Positions 1 to 8,343 of a DNA stretch of 64,000 nucleotides are shown piece by piece (within the stretch, counting starts at the first letter, position 1; each line of letters starts with the position of its first letter). The stretch is from Pedobacter sp. (GTDB lineage: Bacteria; Bacteroidota; Bacteroidia; Sphingobacteriales; Sphingobacteriaceae), in NCBI RefSeq assembly GCF_031119335.1, contig NZ_JAVHXT010000011.1, forward strand, positions 1 through 64,000, read 5' to 3'. The position numbers and the translations under genes were made by a program. The notes beneath the pieces were generated by a model. The model had not been told where the DNA came from and searched no databases. It saw only the letters and a list, made by a program, of their open reading frames with translations.

Positions 1-148
1 TAGCGGAAGTTGATTTTCGTCATATTTTATAGCTAATATTCCCTAATTAAATCATGTAATTCCCCATTTTCTTTAGCATCAAACAATTATCGCTGTTAAT
101 TTTTGTTAAAGTATTACAACTAACGTTATCGCTAACTTTATAATTGGT

Positions 149-156
149 TATTTTTG
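149..156 (+). promoter_or_regulatory. Bacteroidota promoter -7 element of the S8 protease gene
   Basis: The sequence TATTTTTG matches the Bacteroidota -7 consensus TAnnTTTG. No convincing -33 TTTG is seen at the usual 19-21 bp upstream. Transcription would begin near 161-163, which argues against translation starts at 154 or 163 and for the ATG at 187. Confidence 0.55.
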
Positions 157-186
157 TATATTATGACATATTTTTTGAGAGATAAG

Positions 187-1962
187 ATGAGAGTTTATAA
201 AATAGTTATATCATTCTTTTTATTCGCCGTTGCAGTAAATCCAAGCTTTGCACAGGATAAAAACGTAAAACTTCCTGCTAATTGGTTTAATCTAGATTTA
301 TTGACAGATGGGTATTTCGGTATCAGCACTGAAAAAGCCTATAATGAGTTACTTAAAAATCGAAATCCTAAGCAGAAGGTAATTGTAGCTGTTATTGACG
401 GCGGAACAGATATTAAACACGAGGATTTAAAGGATGTTTTGTGGACTAATAAAAAGGAAATCCCTGGAAATGGTATTGATGACGATGGCAATGGTTATAT
501 AGACGATGTTCACGGTTGGAATTTTATAGGTTCTAAGAACGGAAATTTGGCTTATGATAATTTGGAATTGGTGAGAATCAAGCGGAAATTGGAGCCAAAA
601 TATAGATCTGTAATTAGAACTACGGTATTAGATAGTGCAGAAAAAGAAGAATACAATCTTTATAGGCGTGTAGTGTCTGATTTTGGTAAGCGCTATGATG
701 AGGCAAGTTCTGCATTTCCAATCTACATAGCTATTAAAAAGGTAATGGATTCTGTAGCTAGTACTAACGGAAAGAAAATTCCATCTTTAGATGATATGGA
801 AAGATACAAGGCTGATGACGAGATGGAAGGATATATCAAGAAGATAGTACGGAAAGGATCAAAGGATGAAGGTGGAATTGAAAAGTTTTATGAAAGCATC
901 ACGAAAGGTTACAAAGAAATAGAGCAGATGCTGAAATACAATTTAAACGAGACTTATGATGAAAGAGCCACTCTGGTGGGCGATAATTATGACAACTCGA
1001 ATGAACGTATATATGGAAATAATGATGTTAAAGGGCCTGATGCAGATCACGGAACACACGTTTCGGGAATTATAGGAGCTAACAGAGCGAACGATTTGGG
1101 TATTAAAGGAGTTGCAGGAAATGTAAGCATAATGAGTATTAGAGTGGTTCCGCAGGGTGATGAAAGGGATAAGGACGTGGCCAATGGAATTAGGTATGCT
1201 GTTGATAATGGCGCTCGGGTAGTTAACATGAGCTTTGGTAAAGGTTACAAATGGGATAAGAAAGTAGTAGATGAAGCAATTAAATATGCAGAATCTAAAG
1301 GTGTATTGCTAGTTCACGCGGCTGGAAACGATAATCAGAATGTCGATATATCTGATAATTATCCTACTAAATATTATGATAGTCCGGAAGCTGATGCGTA
1401 TATAAAGAAAACTAAGAAACCAGAGGTGAAACCATTTGTTGCACCTATGCCTAATAATCAAAATACAGGGCCGGGAATGGCACCACGACCAAATCCGTTT
1501 GCTAAACCAGCTCCTTTAGATTCTGCAAAATATCAGTTACCACATGCTAAAAACTGGATAACGGTTGGCGCAAGTGCTTATAAGGACAATGACGATTTAA
1601 AGGCATCATTTTCTAACTATGGCAAGTACAATGTTGATGTTTTTGCGCCAGGATTTATGATCAAATCTACTACTCCGGAAAATAAATATGAAGAATTTGA
1701 TGGTACTAGTATGGCAGCCCCAGTAGTTTCTGGTTTAGCAGCTTTGATATTAAGCTATTATCCAGAACTTACTGCAGTAGATGTAAAGGATATCATTATG
1801 AGATCTGTTTCTAAAGTGGCGAGAAAAGTGAAATATAAGAATGAAAGAGATGAAACTGTAAGAGTAAACTTTTCGGAATTATGTAAAAGTGGGGGAATTG
1901 TAAACGCCTATAATGCACTTAAACTTGCCGAGACTTACAAATCATCTGCTACTAGCAAATAA
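187..1962 (+). CDS. Secreted S8 family serine peptidase (subtilisin-like)
   Basis: Exported endopeptidase of the subtilisin family. Counting from the ATG at 187, a signal peptide of about 23 residues ends in SFAQ. The triad is visible: Asp71 in AVIDGGTD, His288 in DADHGTHVSG and Ser508 in DGTSMAAP. The Asp-His spacing is about 217 residues, against about 30 in subtilisin; the insert is charged and probably helical. A second Pro/Asn-rich insert lies before the DAKNW-like segment near residues 400-445. The frame is open upstream to a TTG at 154, but a promoter element overlaps that position, so 187 is preferred. No pro-domain or type IX tail is seen. It ends at a strong terminator, so it is probably a single-gene transcript. 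The family call is secure; the substrate is unknown. Confidence 0.93.
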   Translation: MRVYKIVISFFLFAVAVNPSFAQDKNVKLPANWFNLDLLTDGYFGISTEKAYNELLKNRNPKQKVIVAVIDGGTDIKHEDLKDVLWTNKKEIPGNGIDDDGNGYIDDVHGWNFIGSKNGNLAYDNLELVRIKRKLEPKYRSVIRTTVLDSAEKEEYNLYRRVVSDFGKRYDEASSAFPIYIAIKKVMDSVASTNGKKIPSLDDMERYKADDEMEGYIKKIVRKGSKDEGGIEKFYESITKGYKEIEQMLKYNLNETYDERATLVGDNYDNSNERIYGNNDVKGPDADHGTHVSGIIGANRANDLGIKGVAGNVSIMSIRVVPQGDERDKDVANGIRYAVDNGARVVNMSFGKGYKWDKKVVDEAIKYAESKGVLLVHAAGNDNQNVDISDNYPTKYYDSPEADAYIKKTKKPEVKPFVAPMPNNQNTGPGMAPRPNPFAKPAPLDSAKYQLPHAKNWITVGASAYKDNDDLKASFSNYGKYNVDVFAPGFMIKSTTPENKYEEFDGTSMAAPVVSGLAALILSYYPELTAVDVKDIIMRSVSKVARKVKYKNERDETVRVNFSELCKSGGIVNAYNALKLAETYKSSATSK

Positions 1963-1984
1963 TTTTCGTTAATAACGAAATAGA

Positions 1985-2019
1985 AATCCTCAGTTAATGA
2001 TAGCTGGGGATTTTTTTTT
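1985..2019 (+). terminator. Rho-independent terminator after the S8 protease gene
   Basis: The arms aatcctcag and ctggggatt form a 9-bp stem with one G-U pair around a 10-nt loop and are followed directly by a run of T. Confidence 0.85.
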
Positions 2020-2091
2020 GAAATGTTTTTTTAATCCTTTTTAGATATTTCATGTCTATTGTTGTTACACAACAAATGCAAACCACAAATT

Positions 2092-2916
2092 ATGAAACTA
2101 TTTTACGCTTTAATTTTAATCTTTGCAGGTATAGAGGCCACTGCACAGAAATTACCGGATATACAGACCACTACCTTGGTAGTACCTTCGACCATCAGAA
2201 TAGACGGTAAAAACACGGAATGGAATAATTTTTCTGCCGAGAATAAAAGAACATCATTGATTTATTCTATTGCAAACGATGATAAAAATTTATACTTGGC
2301 TATTAAGGCAGCAAGTAATGATGCAATTACAAAAATTTTAGCAGGTGGAATTTCATTCAGTGTAAATACAAAAGGCAAGAAGAAAGAGGATGAATCTTTC
2401 ACTATTACCTATCCACTTATTGCTAGGGCTAACGTTGCTAGACCTGTAGGGCAAGCTGGCGGCGGTTTAAACAGACAGCGAATGGGCCAGAATAGGCAGG
2501 AGCAATCTCAAGAACAACGAGATTCGGCCGCTTATGAACAGCGAAAGGTTCAGCTTGCTGGTGTAAAGGAAATCAAAATTAAAGGCTTTGCTAATATTCC
2601 CGACTCACTTATTTCTATCTATAATGAATATGGTATCAAGGCCATTGCAAAAATGGATGAGCAAAAGGCATATTTCTGTGAGATTGCTATCCCTCTATCA
2701 ACGCTTCAAATATCAATTGACGACAAAAAGGAAATTGCTTATCAGATTAAATTAAACGGAAGGCAGGGTGGTGGCGGCAATTTTGCAATGCGTACCAATG
2801 CAGGCGGCTTCGGCGGTAGAAATAGAGGAGGAGGTTTTGGCGGTGGCAACAATACAGCGCAACAAGATTTGATGGTCGCAACCGACTTTTGGGGTAAATA
2901 CACCATTCAGAAATAA
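2092..2916 (+). CDS. Exported CBM9/DOMON-like beta-sandwich protein with Gly-rich tail
   Basis: The ATG at 2092 gives 274 residues with a clean signal peptide ending in ATAQ; the frame opens at 2059 but that adds a polar leader. The first 100 residues show the pattern IRIDGKNTEWNNF then NDDKNLYLAIKA, and near residue 210 AYFCEIAIPLSTL, which resembles CBM9-like sugar-binding sandwiches. The middle is Gln/Arg-rich and the C-terminal 60 residues are rich in Gly, Asn and Arg. The next gene follows after 24 bp on the same strand and has a similar Gly/Asn/Arg stretch, so the two are probably co-transcribed and may form a surface complex. Binding activity is inferred from the pattern only. Confidence 0.75.
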   Translation: MKLFYALILIFAGIEATAQKLPDIQTTTLVVPSTIRIDGKNTEWNNFSAENKRTSLIYSIANDDKNLYLAIKAASNDAITKILAGGISFSVNTKGKKKEDESFTITYPLIARANVARPVGQAGGGLNRQRMGQNRQEQSQEQRDSAAYEQRKVQLAGVKEIKIKGFANIPDSLISIYNEYGIKAIAKMDEQKAYFCEIAIPLSTLQISIDDKKEIAYQIKLNGRQGGGGNFAMRTNAGGFGGRNRGGGFGGGNNTAQQDLMVATDFWGKYTIQK

Positions 2917-2940
2917 TAGCCAACATTTAACGATTATCAA

Positions 2941-5820
2941 ATGAAGAAGCTATTATTTAAGTTAACGCTTTGCTTGTGTTTGCTTTGTATCGGTAATTTA
3001 GTGCAAGCGCAAAATCCAGTACGGGCAACCAATGTACCTCCACCAGTTGCTGTAAGAGAAATTAGTGGAATTGTAAAAGACACTACTGATTTAGGTGTGC
3101 CGGGAGTGACAGTTCGATTAACATCAGACAAGGATACGTTAATTACAAGCACCAATCCCGATGGGATATTTGTATTTAAGAATGTGAAATTGGCTACTTA
3201 CACCATGAGTTTCACCATGATGGGCTATAAGCAGCAGATCAACAAATACAAGCAAAATGATGCTGTACCTAGAATTGTGATGGATCCAATTGTGCTACAA
3301 ACCATGGCGAACACATTAAATGAAGTAGTTATTAACGGAACGCCGTCCATCACTTATAAAACAGATACCGTAGAATATAAGGCTAGCGATTACATTGTTC
3401 GGGAAAATGCAACAGTTGACGAGTTGCTGAAGAAAATGGAAGGAATGGAAGTTGGGAACGATGGCAGTTTAATTCATCAAGGCAATAACGTAACCAAAGC
3501 AAAAATTAATGGTAAGGTTTATTCTGGCGGAGATGTAAGTACAGCTATCCAAAACTTACCAGCCGAAATTGTAGACAAAATCCAGATTGTAGATGATTAT
3601 GGTGACCAAGCTGCCAGAACAGGTATTAAAGATGGCGATCCAGAAAAGGTGTTGAATATTGTTACCCGTACAGACAAATCGGTAGGTAATTCTGCCAATA
3701 TTAGTGCTGGTGCAGGTAATAATGAGCGTTATGAAAGTTCATTGTTTGGTACTCGATTAAACGGAAATCAGAATTTGTCGCTAAACCTGCGTTTAAACAA
3801 TACGGTTAATGGCGTGGCTGCAAATAATATGGGTGGAGATAGCTTTGGAGGTGGAAATAACGGTGGCGGAGGTGGTAACCGTGGTGGCGGAGGTAACAAT
3901 GGCGGTGGTGGCAACCGAGGAAGTAATGCAGGTGGTGGCGGAAATAGTGGAAATTCGTCGGGCGGTAGCGGCGGCACAACCAATAGTGGAGGCTCTGCCT
4001 TTTCTTATCGCGATCAAATAGGTAAAAAAGTACGTATCAACACCAATTATCGTTATAATTTTAACAATGTGAACTCGCTAAACAGCAGCGTTTCCGAATT
4101 TTATAGCACCAACGGAACTATTTTTTCTACTAACGAAAGCGAGAGAGACAATAACACCAAAAACCACAACTTTAACTTTGAGCTAGAGGCAGATTTAGAC
4201 AGTAATAATTTTTTAAGAATACAGCCCGAGCTAACATACTCGTCAAGTTTTAACAGTAGTTTATCGAACATTGGTCAGTCGGGGCCGTTAATTACACAAA
4301 ACCAATTGGGTAATAGTTCTGGTAAAAACACACGACCAAACATTGGTGCAACTGTTTTTTATCAGCATATTTTCAGCAAGCCACGAAGAAACTTTTCGCT
4401 ACAGTTTAGTTTTAATACGTCAGATCAGGAAACCGAGCAGGAGCGAAATACGAAGTTCTACAAAGACGATATCAATACTTTAGATTCTTTGGTGCATCGC
4501 CTTATCGAGCGAAGAAATTTAACGTCGAACTATCGTGGAAGTTTCACTTACGTAGAGCCGATAGCCGCAAATAGTCAGTTGGAATTTAACACGCAGGTAA
4601 CTCGCAATAGTTACGATAACAGGGCAATCACGAGCAACATAGACGCATTCGAGAATAGAAACGTAGTAGATTCGTTGAGTAATATTTACGATTATTCGTT
4701 TACCCAAGCCCGTATTGCTTTGAATTACCGTTACGGACTATCCAACACTTCTAAGGTTAGGTTCTCGGTAGGTATTACCGGAGTGCCAGCGGTGTTGAGT
4801 GGCACCAAGGTAAGTTTAGGCACAACTACCAATCGCAACAGCTTTAACCTTATTCCAATTGCGAGGTTTCAGTACCAGTTTTCTAAAACGCACAATCTGC
4901 AGCTAAACTATTCTGGTAATGCTACAGAACCAACTTTCGATCAGATACAACCAGTTCGTGATGTTTCAAATCCGCAAAATACCATTGTCGGTAATCCAGA
5001 TTTGAGGGTTACGTTCAACCATTCTATCAACGCTAGCTACAACAATTACATCGCTAACCAAAAGCTTAATTATTCGGTAAACCTTAATTCTACCATTGTA
5101 GACAATGCGGTGGTGAGAAATATTGTGCAGATTTTTAACAACAATAACCAGCTGTTACGTAATGAAACCAGATTTGTGAATATGAATGGCGGCTACCGCG
5201 TGGGCGCAAATCATACCGTAAGTAAGCAACTGAATAACCGAAAATATAATCTGGCATTGAGCGGAAATGTGAGCTATAACCATGCAGTTTCTATGAGTAA
5301 CAACGTTCAAAGTGTTACTAATATTTGGAATATTACGGAGCGTTTTGGTCCACGTATTAACCCTAACGAATGGCTAGAAGTAAACCCAAATGTGTCTTAT
5401 AATATCACGAAATCGCAAAATACCATTAGCCCTAACGAGATCAATACCAGAACTTTGGCTTTAAATATTGATGGCAGGTTTTACATGTGGAAAACCCTGA
5501 TTTTTGGTTACAATGCCAGCAAAAATTTTGTAAGCGGTATCAACGCAAATATTACTAGTAATCCTTTGGTAATCAACGCTTATGTTCAGAAAGAGTTTTG
5601 GAAACGCAGGGCTTCGGTTACTTTCCAAGCTTTTGATATTCTGGAGCAGAACAACTTTGTAAATCTTAACGTTACCGATTTGATGAAGACCGAAACCCGT
5701 ACCAATGCATTGAGCAGATATTTTATGTTGAGGGCAAATGTGCGTTTGCAAAAATGGAGTGGTGCTCGTGGGCGTAATGGCCGTCAGATTATGCGAAGGG
5801 GCGATGGTAGTTTTTATTAG
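2941..5820 (+). CDS. Outer-membrane beta-barrel protein, TonB-receptor-like, with carboxypeptidase-regulatory-like domain
   Basis: The protein has 959 residues with a signal peptide ending in VQAQ near residue 23. Residues about 40-115 fit a carboxypeptidase-regulatory-like domain (REISGIVKDTTDLGVPGVTV). Residues 125-245 resemble a TonB plug domain (LNEVVINGTPSI, VDELLKKMEGMEV). Residues about 300-350 are a run of Gly with Asn, Arg and Ser. The remaining 600 residues alternate polar and aromatic positions as an outer-membrane barrel does, most like the OMP_b-brl_3 group. It is likely co-transcribed with the exported protein 24 bp upstream. No SusD partner is present, so classic glycan uptake is not supported; the ligand is unknown. 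Confidence 0.85.
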   Translation: MKKLLFKLTLCLCLLCIGNLVQAQNPVRATNVPPPVAVREISGIVKDTTDLGVPGVTVRLTSDKDTLITSTNPDGIFVFKNVKLATYTMSFTMMGYKQQINKYKQNDAVPRIVMDPIVLQTMANTLNEVVINGTPSITYKTDTVEYKASDYIVRENATVDELLKKMEGMEVGNDGSLIHQGNNVTKAKINGKVYSGGDVSTAIQNLPAEIVDKIQIVDDYGDQAARTGIKDGDPEKVLNIVTRTDKSVGNSANISAGAGNNERYESSLFGTRLNGNQNLSLNLRLNNTVNGVAANNMGGDSFGGGNNGGGGGNRGGGGNNGGGGNRGSNAGGGGNSGNSSGGSGGTTNSGGSAFSYRDQIGKKVRINTNYRYNFNNVNSLNSSVSEFYSTNGTIFSTNESERDNNTKNHNFNFELEADLDSNNFLRIQPELTYSSSFNSSLSNIGQSGPLITQNQLGNSSGKNTRPNIGATVFYQHIFSKPRRNFSLQFSFNTSDQETEQERNTKFYKDDINTLDSLVHRLIERRNLTSNYRGSFTYVEPIAANSQLEFNTQVTRNSYDNRAITSNIDAFENRNVVDSLSNIYDYSFTQARIALNYRYGLSNTSKVRFSVGITGVPAVLSGTKVSLGTTTNRNSFNLIPIARFQYQFSKTHNLQLNYSGNATEPTFDQIQPVRDVSNPQNTIVGNPDLRVTFNHSINASYNNYIANQKLNYSVNLNSTIVDNAVVRNIVQIFNNNNQLLRNETRFVNMNGGYRVGANHTVSKQLNNRKYNLALSGNVSYNHAVSMSNNVQSVTNIWNITERFGPRINPNEWLEVNPNVSYNITKSQNTISPNEINTRTLALNIDGRFYMWKTLIFGYNASKNFVSGINANITSNPLVINAYVQKEFWKRRASVTFQAFDILEQNNFVNLNVTDLMKTETRTNALSRYFMLRANVRLQKWSGARGRNGRQIMRRGDGSFY

Positions 5821-5828
5821 TAACCTTT

Positions 5829-6298
5829 CGTCATTGCGAACGCAGTGAAGCAATCTATCCAGTAGGGAATATAGATTAGAAGAGCAAGGTCAGTAAGATT
5901 AAACCTCCGAAAGCCCTGCTTTTACTTCAAGTCCGCACTCTCCGCCAACTGGCAGATCGCTTGCGGGCTTTTCGTTCAATCAGGTCTAGTTGGCAAATTG
6001 AGGGGTGCTATCTATGTTTTTTAGCACAAGCCTAAGTGAGCCAAACCCGATTGAAGCGGAATACTTTTTGGTTGCTGGGTTAAAACCTTATAGGTTTGTA
6101 TGGCATGGTGTAGAGCAAACCTATAAGGTTTGTGAGTGGGCAGAGCAAAAAGATTATAGCGAAAAGCGGGGCTAGCAGGAAATAGAAGTACTGAAATTGC
6201 TTTTCAAAATAAAAAGAAACCTGTAAGTTCGTCGCTTTTGCTATTAACTTACAGATTTAACTTTGTTGATTTTCAATTCTCCTATCGTCGAAATGACG
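5829..6298. repeat. MITE-like element bounded by CGTCATTGCGAA / TCGAAATGACG, with a nested second repeat
   Basis: The gap after the barrel gene starts with CGTCATTGCGAA (5829-5840) and ends with TCGAAATGACG (6288-6298), which are near-perfect inverted ends. The inner right part, gatttaactttgttg then ttttcaattctc, matches that of the element at 40826-40949. The copy here is longer and holds another repeat at 6042-6211. No gene is seen in the gap. Confidence 0.6.
6042..6211. repeat. Variable-hairpin repeat, copy A
   Basis: It begins AAACCCGATTGAAGCGG and ends GCGAAAAGCGGGGCTAG...TGCTTTTCAAA, the constant flanks shared with copies at 27.3, 46.3 and 63.2 kb. The centre forms a long stem (tactttttg with caaaaagatt) and an inner exact inverted repeat, aaaccttataggtttg against caaacctataaggttt. 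Confidence 0.65.
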
Positions 6299-6305
6299 GA
6301 ATATG

Positions 6306-7418
6306 TTACTTAAATTCTCTAAAATCCTGTCCGTCTTTAATGGCTAACAAGCTTTCGTAAATTAAGCTAATTACATTGTCAACATCTTCTTTGTGTACCA
6401 TTTCTACCGTGGTGTGCATGTAGCGCAATGGCAACGAAATCAAAGCAGAAGGTACGCCTCCGTTTGAATATGCAAAAGCATCCGTATCTGTTCCGGTAGA
6501 GCGTGAAGACGCCTGACGTTGGAAAGGAATACCTGCTTTTTCAGCAGCTTTAATTAACAATTTGTTTAAGTTAGTTTGTACCGCTGGTGCGTAAGAAACC
6601 ACTGGCCCTTTGCCGGCAGATAAATCTCCCTGCGTAATTTTGTTGATCATTGGGGTTGTGGTATCGTGGGTTACATCGGTAACGATAGCCACATTTGGTT
6701 TAATGCGATGCGCAATCATCTCTGCTCCACGCAAACCAATTTCCTCTTGTACGGAGTTCACAATGTACAATCCAAATGGGAGTTTTTTCTTGTTCTCTTT
6801 CAACAAACGAGCTACTTCGGCAATCATGAAACCACCAGCACGGTTGTCTAAAGCACGACCAACGTAGTAACGATCGTTCAAAACCATAAACTCGTCTTCG
6901 TAAGTAATTACACAACCAACGTGAATACCTAAAGCTTCAACCTCTTCTTTACTGGTACAACCGCAATCTAAGAAGATATTTTTAAGCTCAGGAGCTTGTT
7001 CTTTTTCGCCGTGGCGAGTGTGGATTGCTGGCCAGCCGAAAACTGCCTTTACAAAACCGTTTTCTGTGTGAATGTTTACACGTTTTGATGGGGCAATTTG
7101 ATGATCGGAACCTCCGTTGCGGATTACGTAAATCAAACCGTCATTAGTGATGTAGTTTACATACCAAGAAATTTCATCAGCGTGAGCTTCAATAACTACC
7201 TTGTATTCCGCTTTTGGGTTAATTACACCCACTGCAGTTCCGTAGTTATCTACAAAAGTTTCGTCTACGTAAGATTTTAAATATGCTAACCAAAGTTTTT
7301 GTCCTTCCCACTCATAGCCGGTAGGCGCTGCATTATTGATATATTTCTCGAAAAACTGTAGTGATTTTTGGGTAACTACAGGCACATGCTTTTTGTTTTC
7401 GTCTTTCTTTTTTGCCAT
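6306..7418 (-). CDS. M42 family metallopeptidase (glutamyl aminopeptidase / endoglucanase-M family)
   Basis: Cytosolic co-catalytic dinuclear metal aminopeptidase of 370 residues, the usual family length. All ligands are present: His79 and Asp81 in EAHADEI, Asp191 in ALDNRAGG, catalytic Glu225 and ligand Glu226 in VQEEIGLRGA, Asp248 in VTDVTH and His335 in YMHTTVE. The start is an ATG followed by a Lys-rich leader, with no signal peptide. M42 enzymes typically form tetrahedral dodecamers that trim peptides released by proteases; older annotations call them cellulases or endoglucanases, which is not supported here. It is transcribed divergently from the SPFH-tail gene across 114 bp. Confidence 0.95.
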   Translation of the reverse strand: MAKKKDENKKHVPVVTQKSLQFFEKYINNAAPTGYEWEGQKLWLAYLKSYVDETFVDNYGTAVGVINPKAEYKVVIEAHADEISWYVNYITNDGLIYVIRNGGSDHQIAPSKRVNIHTENGFVKAVFGWPAIHTRHGEKEQAPELKNIFLDCGCTSKEEVEALGIHVGCVITYEDEFMVLNDRYYVGRALDNRAGGFMIAEVARLLKENKKKLPFGLYIVNSVQEEIGLRGAEMIAHRIKPNVAIVTDVTHDTTTPMINKITQGDLSAGKGPVVSYAPAVQTNLNKLLIKAAEKAGIPFQRQASSRSTGTDTDAFAYSNGGVPSALISLPLRYMHTTVEMVHKEDVDNVISLIYESLLAIKDGQDFREFK

Positions 7419-7532
7419 AGTTTTATTTATGTATGGCGGTAAATGTACAATTTAACGGTAATTAATAAAACTGGTTTCTTGATTTTTGACACGAAAATCA
7501 TTATATTAAACAAACTCTAAAATTTATTATTT

Positions 7533-7934
7533 ATGAACGTAATCAAGATTTTTATTCCTGTAGCACTTTTCGTTTTAATTGTAATTATTACGCTAATGTG
7601 GGGTTTGCCTCGCTACAATGTTTGGCAGCAAGAAATGGCAGGTAAAGCAGAAATGGCTAAGGCCGAACAAAACCGTAGAATTTTAGTAGAAGAGGCAAAA
7701 GCCCGACTAGAGGCAGAGAAATTAAATGCCGAAGCTGAAATTGAGCGTGCGAAAGGTATGGCAGCAGCTATGAAAGTTGAAAATGGTACTTTGTCAGCTA
7801 CTTACAATCAATATTTGTTTATCAGAACTTTGGAGAAATTGGCCGATAAGGGTAGTTTACCACAGATTATCTATGTACCATCTGAAGGTTTAACCCCGGT
7901 AATGGATTTAAATAAAGCTCTGCCTAAAAAGTAA
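7533..7934 (+). CDS. Membrane-anchored orphan SPFH (stomatin/prohibitin) C-terminal-like protein
   Basis: A 133-residue protein. Residues 5-26 are one membrane segment (FIPVALFVLIVIITLMWGL). Residues 30-85 are an Ala/Glu/Lys-rich coiled coil (EEAKARLEAEKLNAEAEIERA). The last 45 residues carry YNQYLFIRTLEKLA and LPQIIYVPSEG, which resemble the end of stomatin/prohibitin-type proteins. The SPFH domain itself is absent, although the ORF is intact and starts at a normal ATG after an AT-rich leader. It overlaps the convergent GNAT gene by 11 bp at the stop codons. It may be a scaffold or oligomerisation module at the inner membrane; function is unknown. Confidence 0.75.
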   Translation: MNVIKIFIPVALFVLIVIITLMWGLPRYNVWQQEMAGKAEMAKAEQNRRILVEEAKARLEAEKLNAEAEIERAKGMAAAMKVENGTLSATYNQYLFIRTLEKLADKGSLPQIIYVPSEGLTPVMDLNKALPKK

Positions 7935-8340
7935 GCTCCATTTTGATGTATGAAATTTGGTTTCGCTCGTAAGGTTCGCTTGCGGTTGCGAAACCAAGTT
8001 TTTGATAAAAGCCGATAGCGCTTACTCTTGCATTGCACCACAATTTTTCTATGCCTTGTGATTGGCAATAATCTACCAAGTATTGTAAAAGTTGTAGTCC
8101 AAAACCATTGCCTTGATCATTGGGTAGCACTGCCATTTTTCTGAATTGGGCAGTTGTTCCATCTATAAAAAGAGATACTACGCCAGTAAGCTCATATTGG
8201 TAGTAAAGCCCAAAATGCATCCCATCCCAATCTTCAGGAAGTTCCATGTCGGTAATTTCCTTTTCGGGATACATGGCCAGCTGCCTGATACGCCATGTTA
8301 AAGCAGGAAAGATTTGCTCTACTACAGGATTATTTTGCAT
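7924..8340 (-). CDS. GNAT family N-acetyltransferase
   Basis: A 138-residue single-domain acetyltransferase. The acetyl-CoA-binding motif A is seen as AVLPNDQGNGFGLQLLQYL near residues 70-90 (Q-x-x-G-x-G form), and the C-terminal part has the usual ARVSAIGFYQKLGF. The substrate cannot be read from the sequence. It starts 3 bp after the stop of the carboxylase beta-subunit gene on the same strand, so the two are probably one transcript; its 3' end overlaps the convergent SPFH-tail gene. Confidence 0.88.
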   Translation of the reverse strand: MQNNPVVEQIFPALTWRIRQLAMYPEKEITDMELPEDWDGMHFGLYYQYELTGVVSLFIDGTTAQFRKMAVLPNDQGNGFGLQLLQYLVDYCQSQGIEKLWCNARVSAIGFYQKLGFATASEPYERNQISYIKMELTF

Positions 8341-8343
8341 TGC

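Noticed and set aside
5461..5853. 130-codon minus-strand reading frame over the end of the barrel gene
   Set aside because: Mostly antisense to the barrel gene, with its start in a dispersed repeat.
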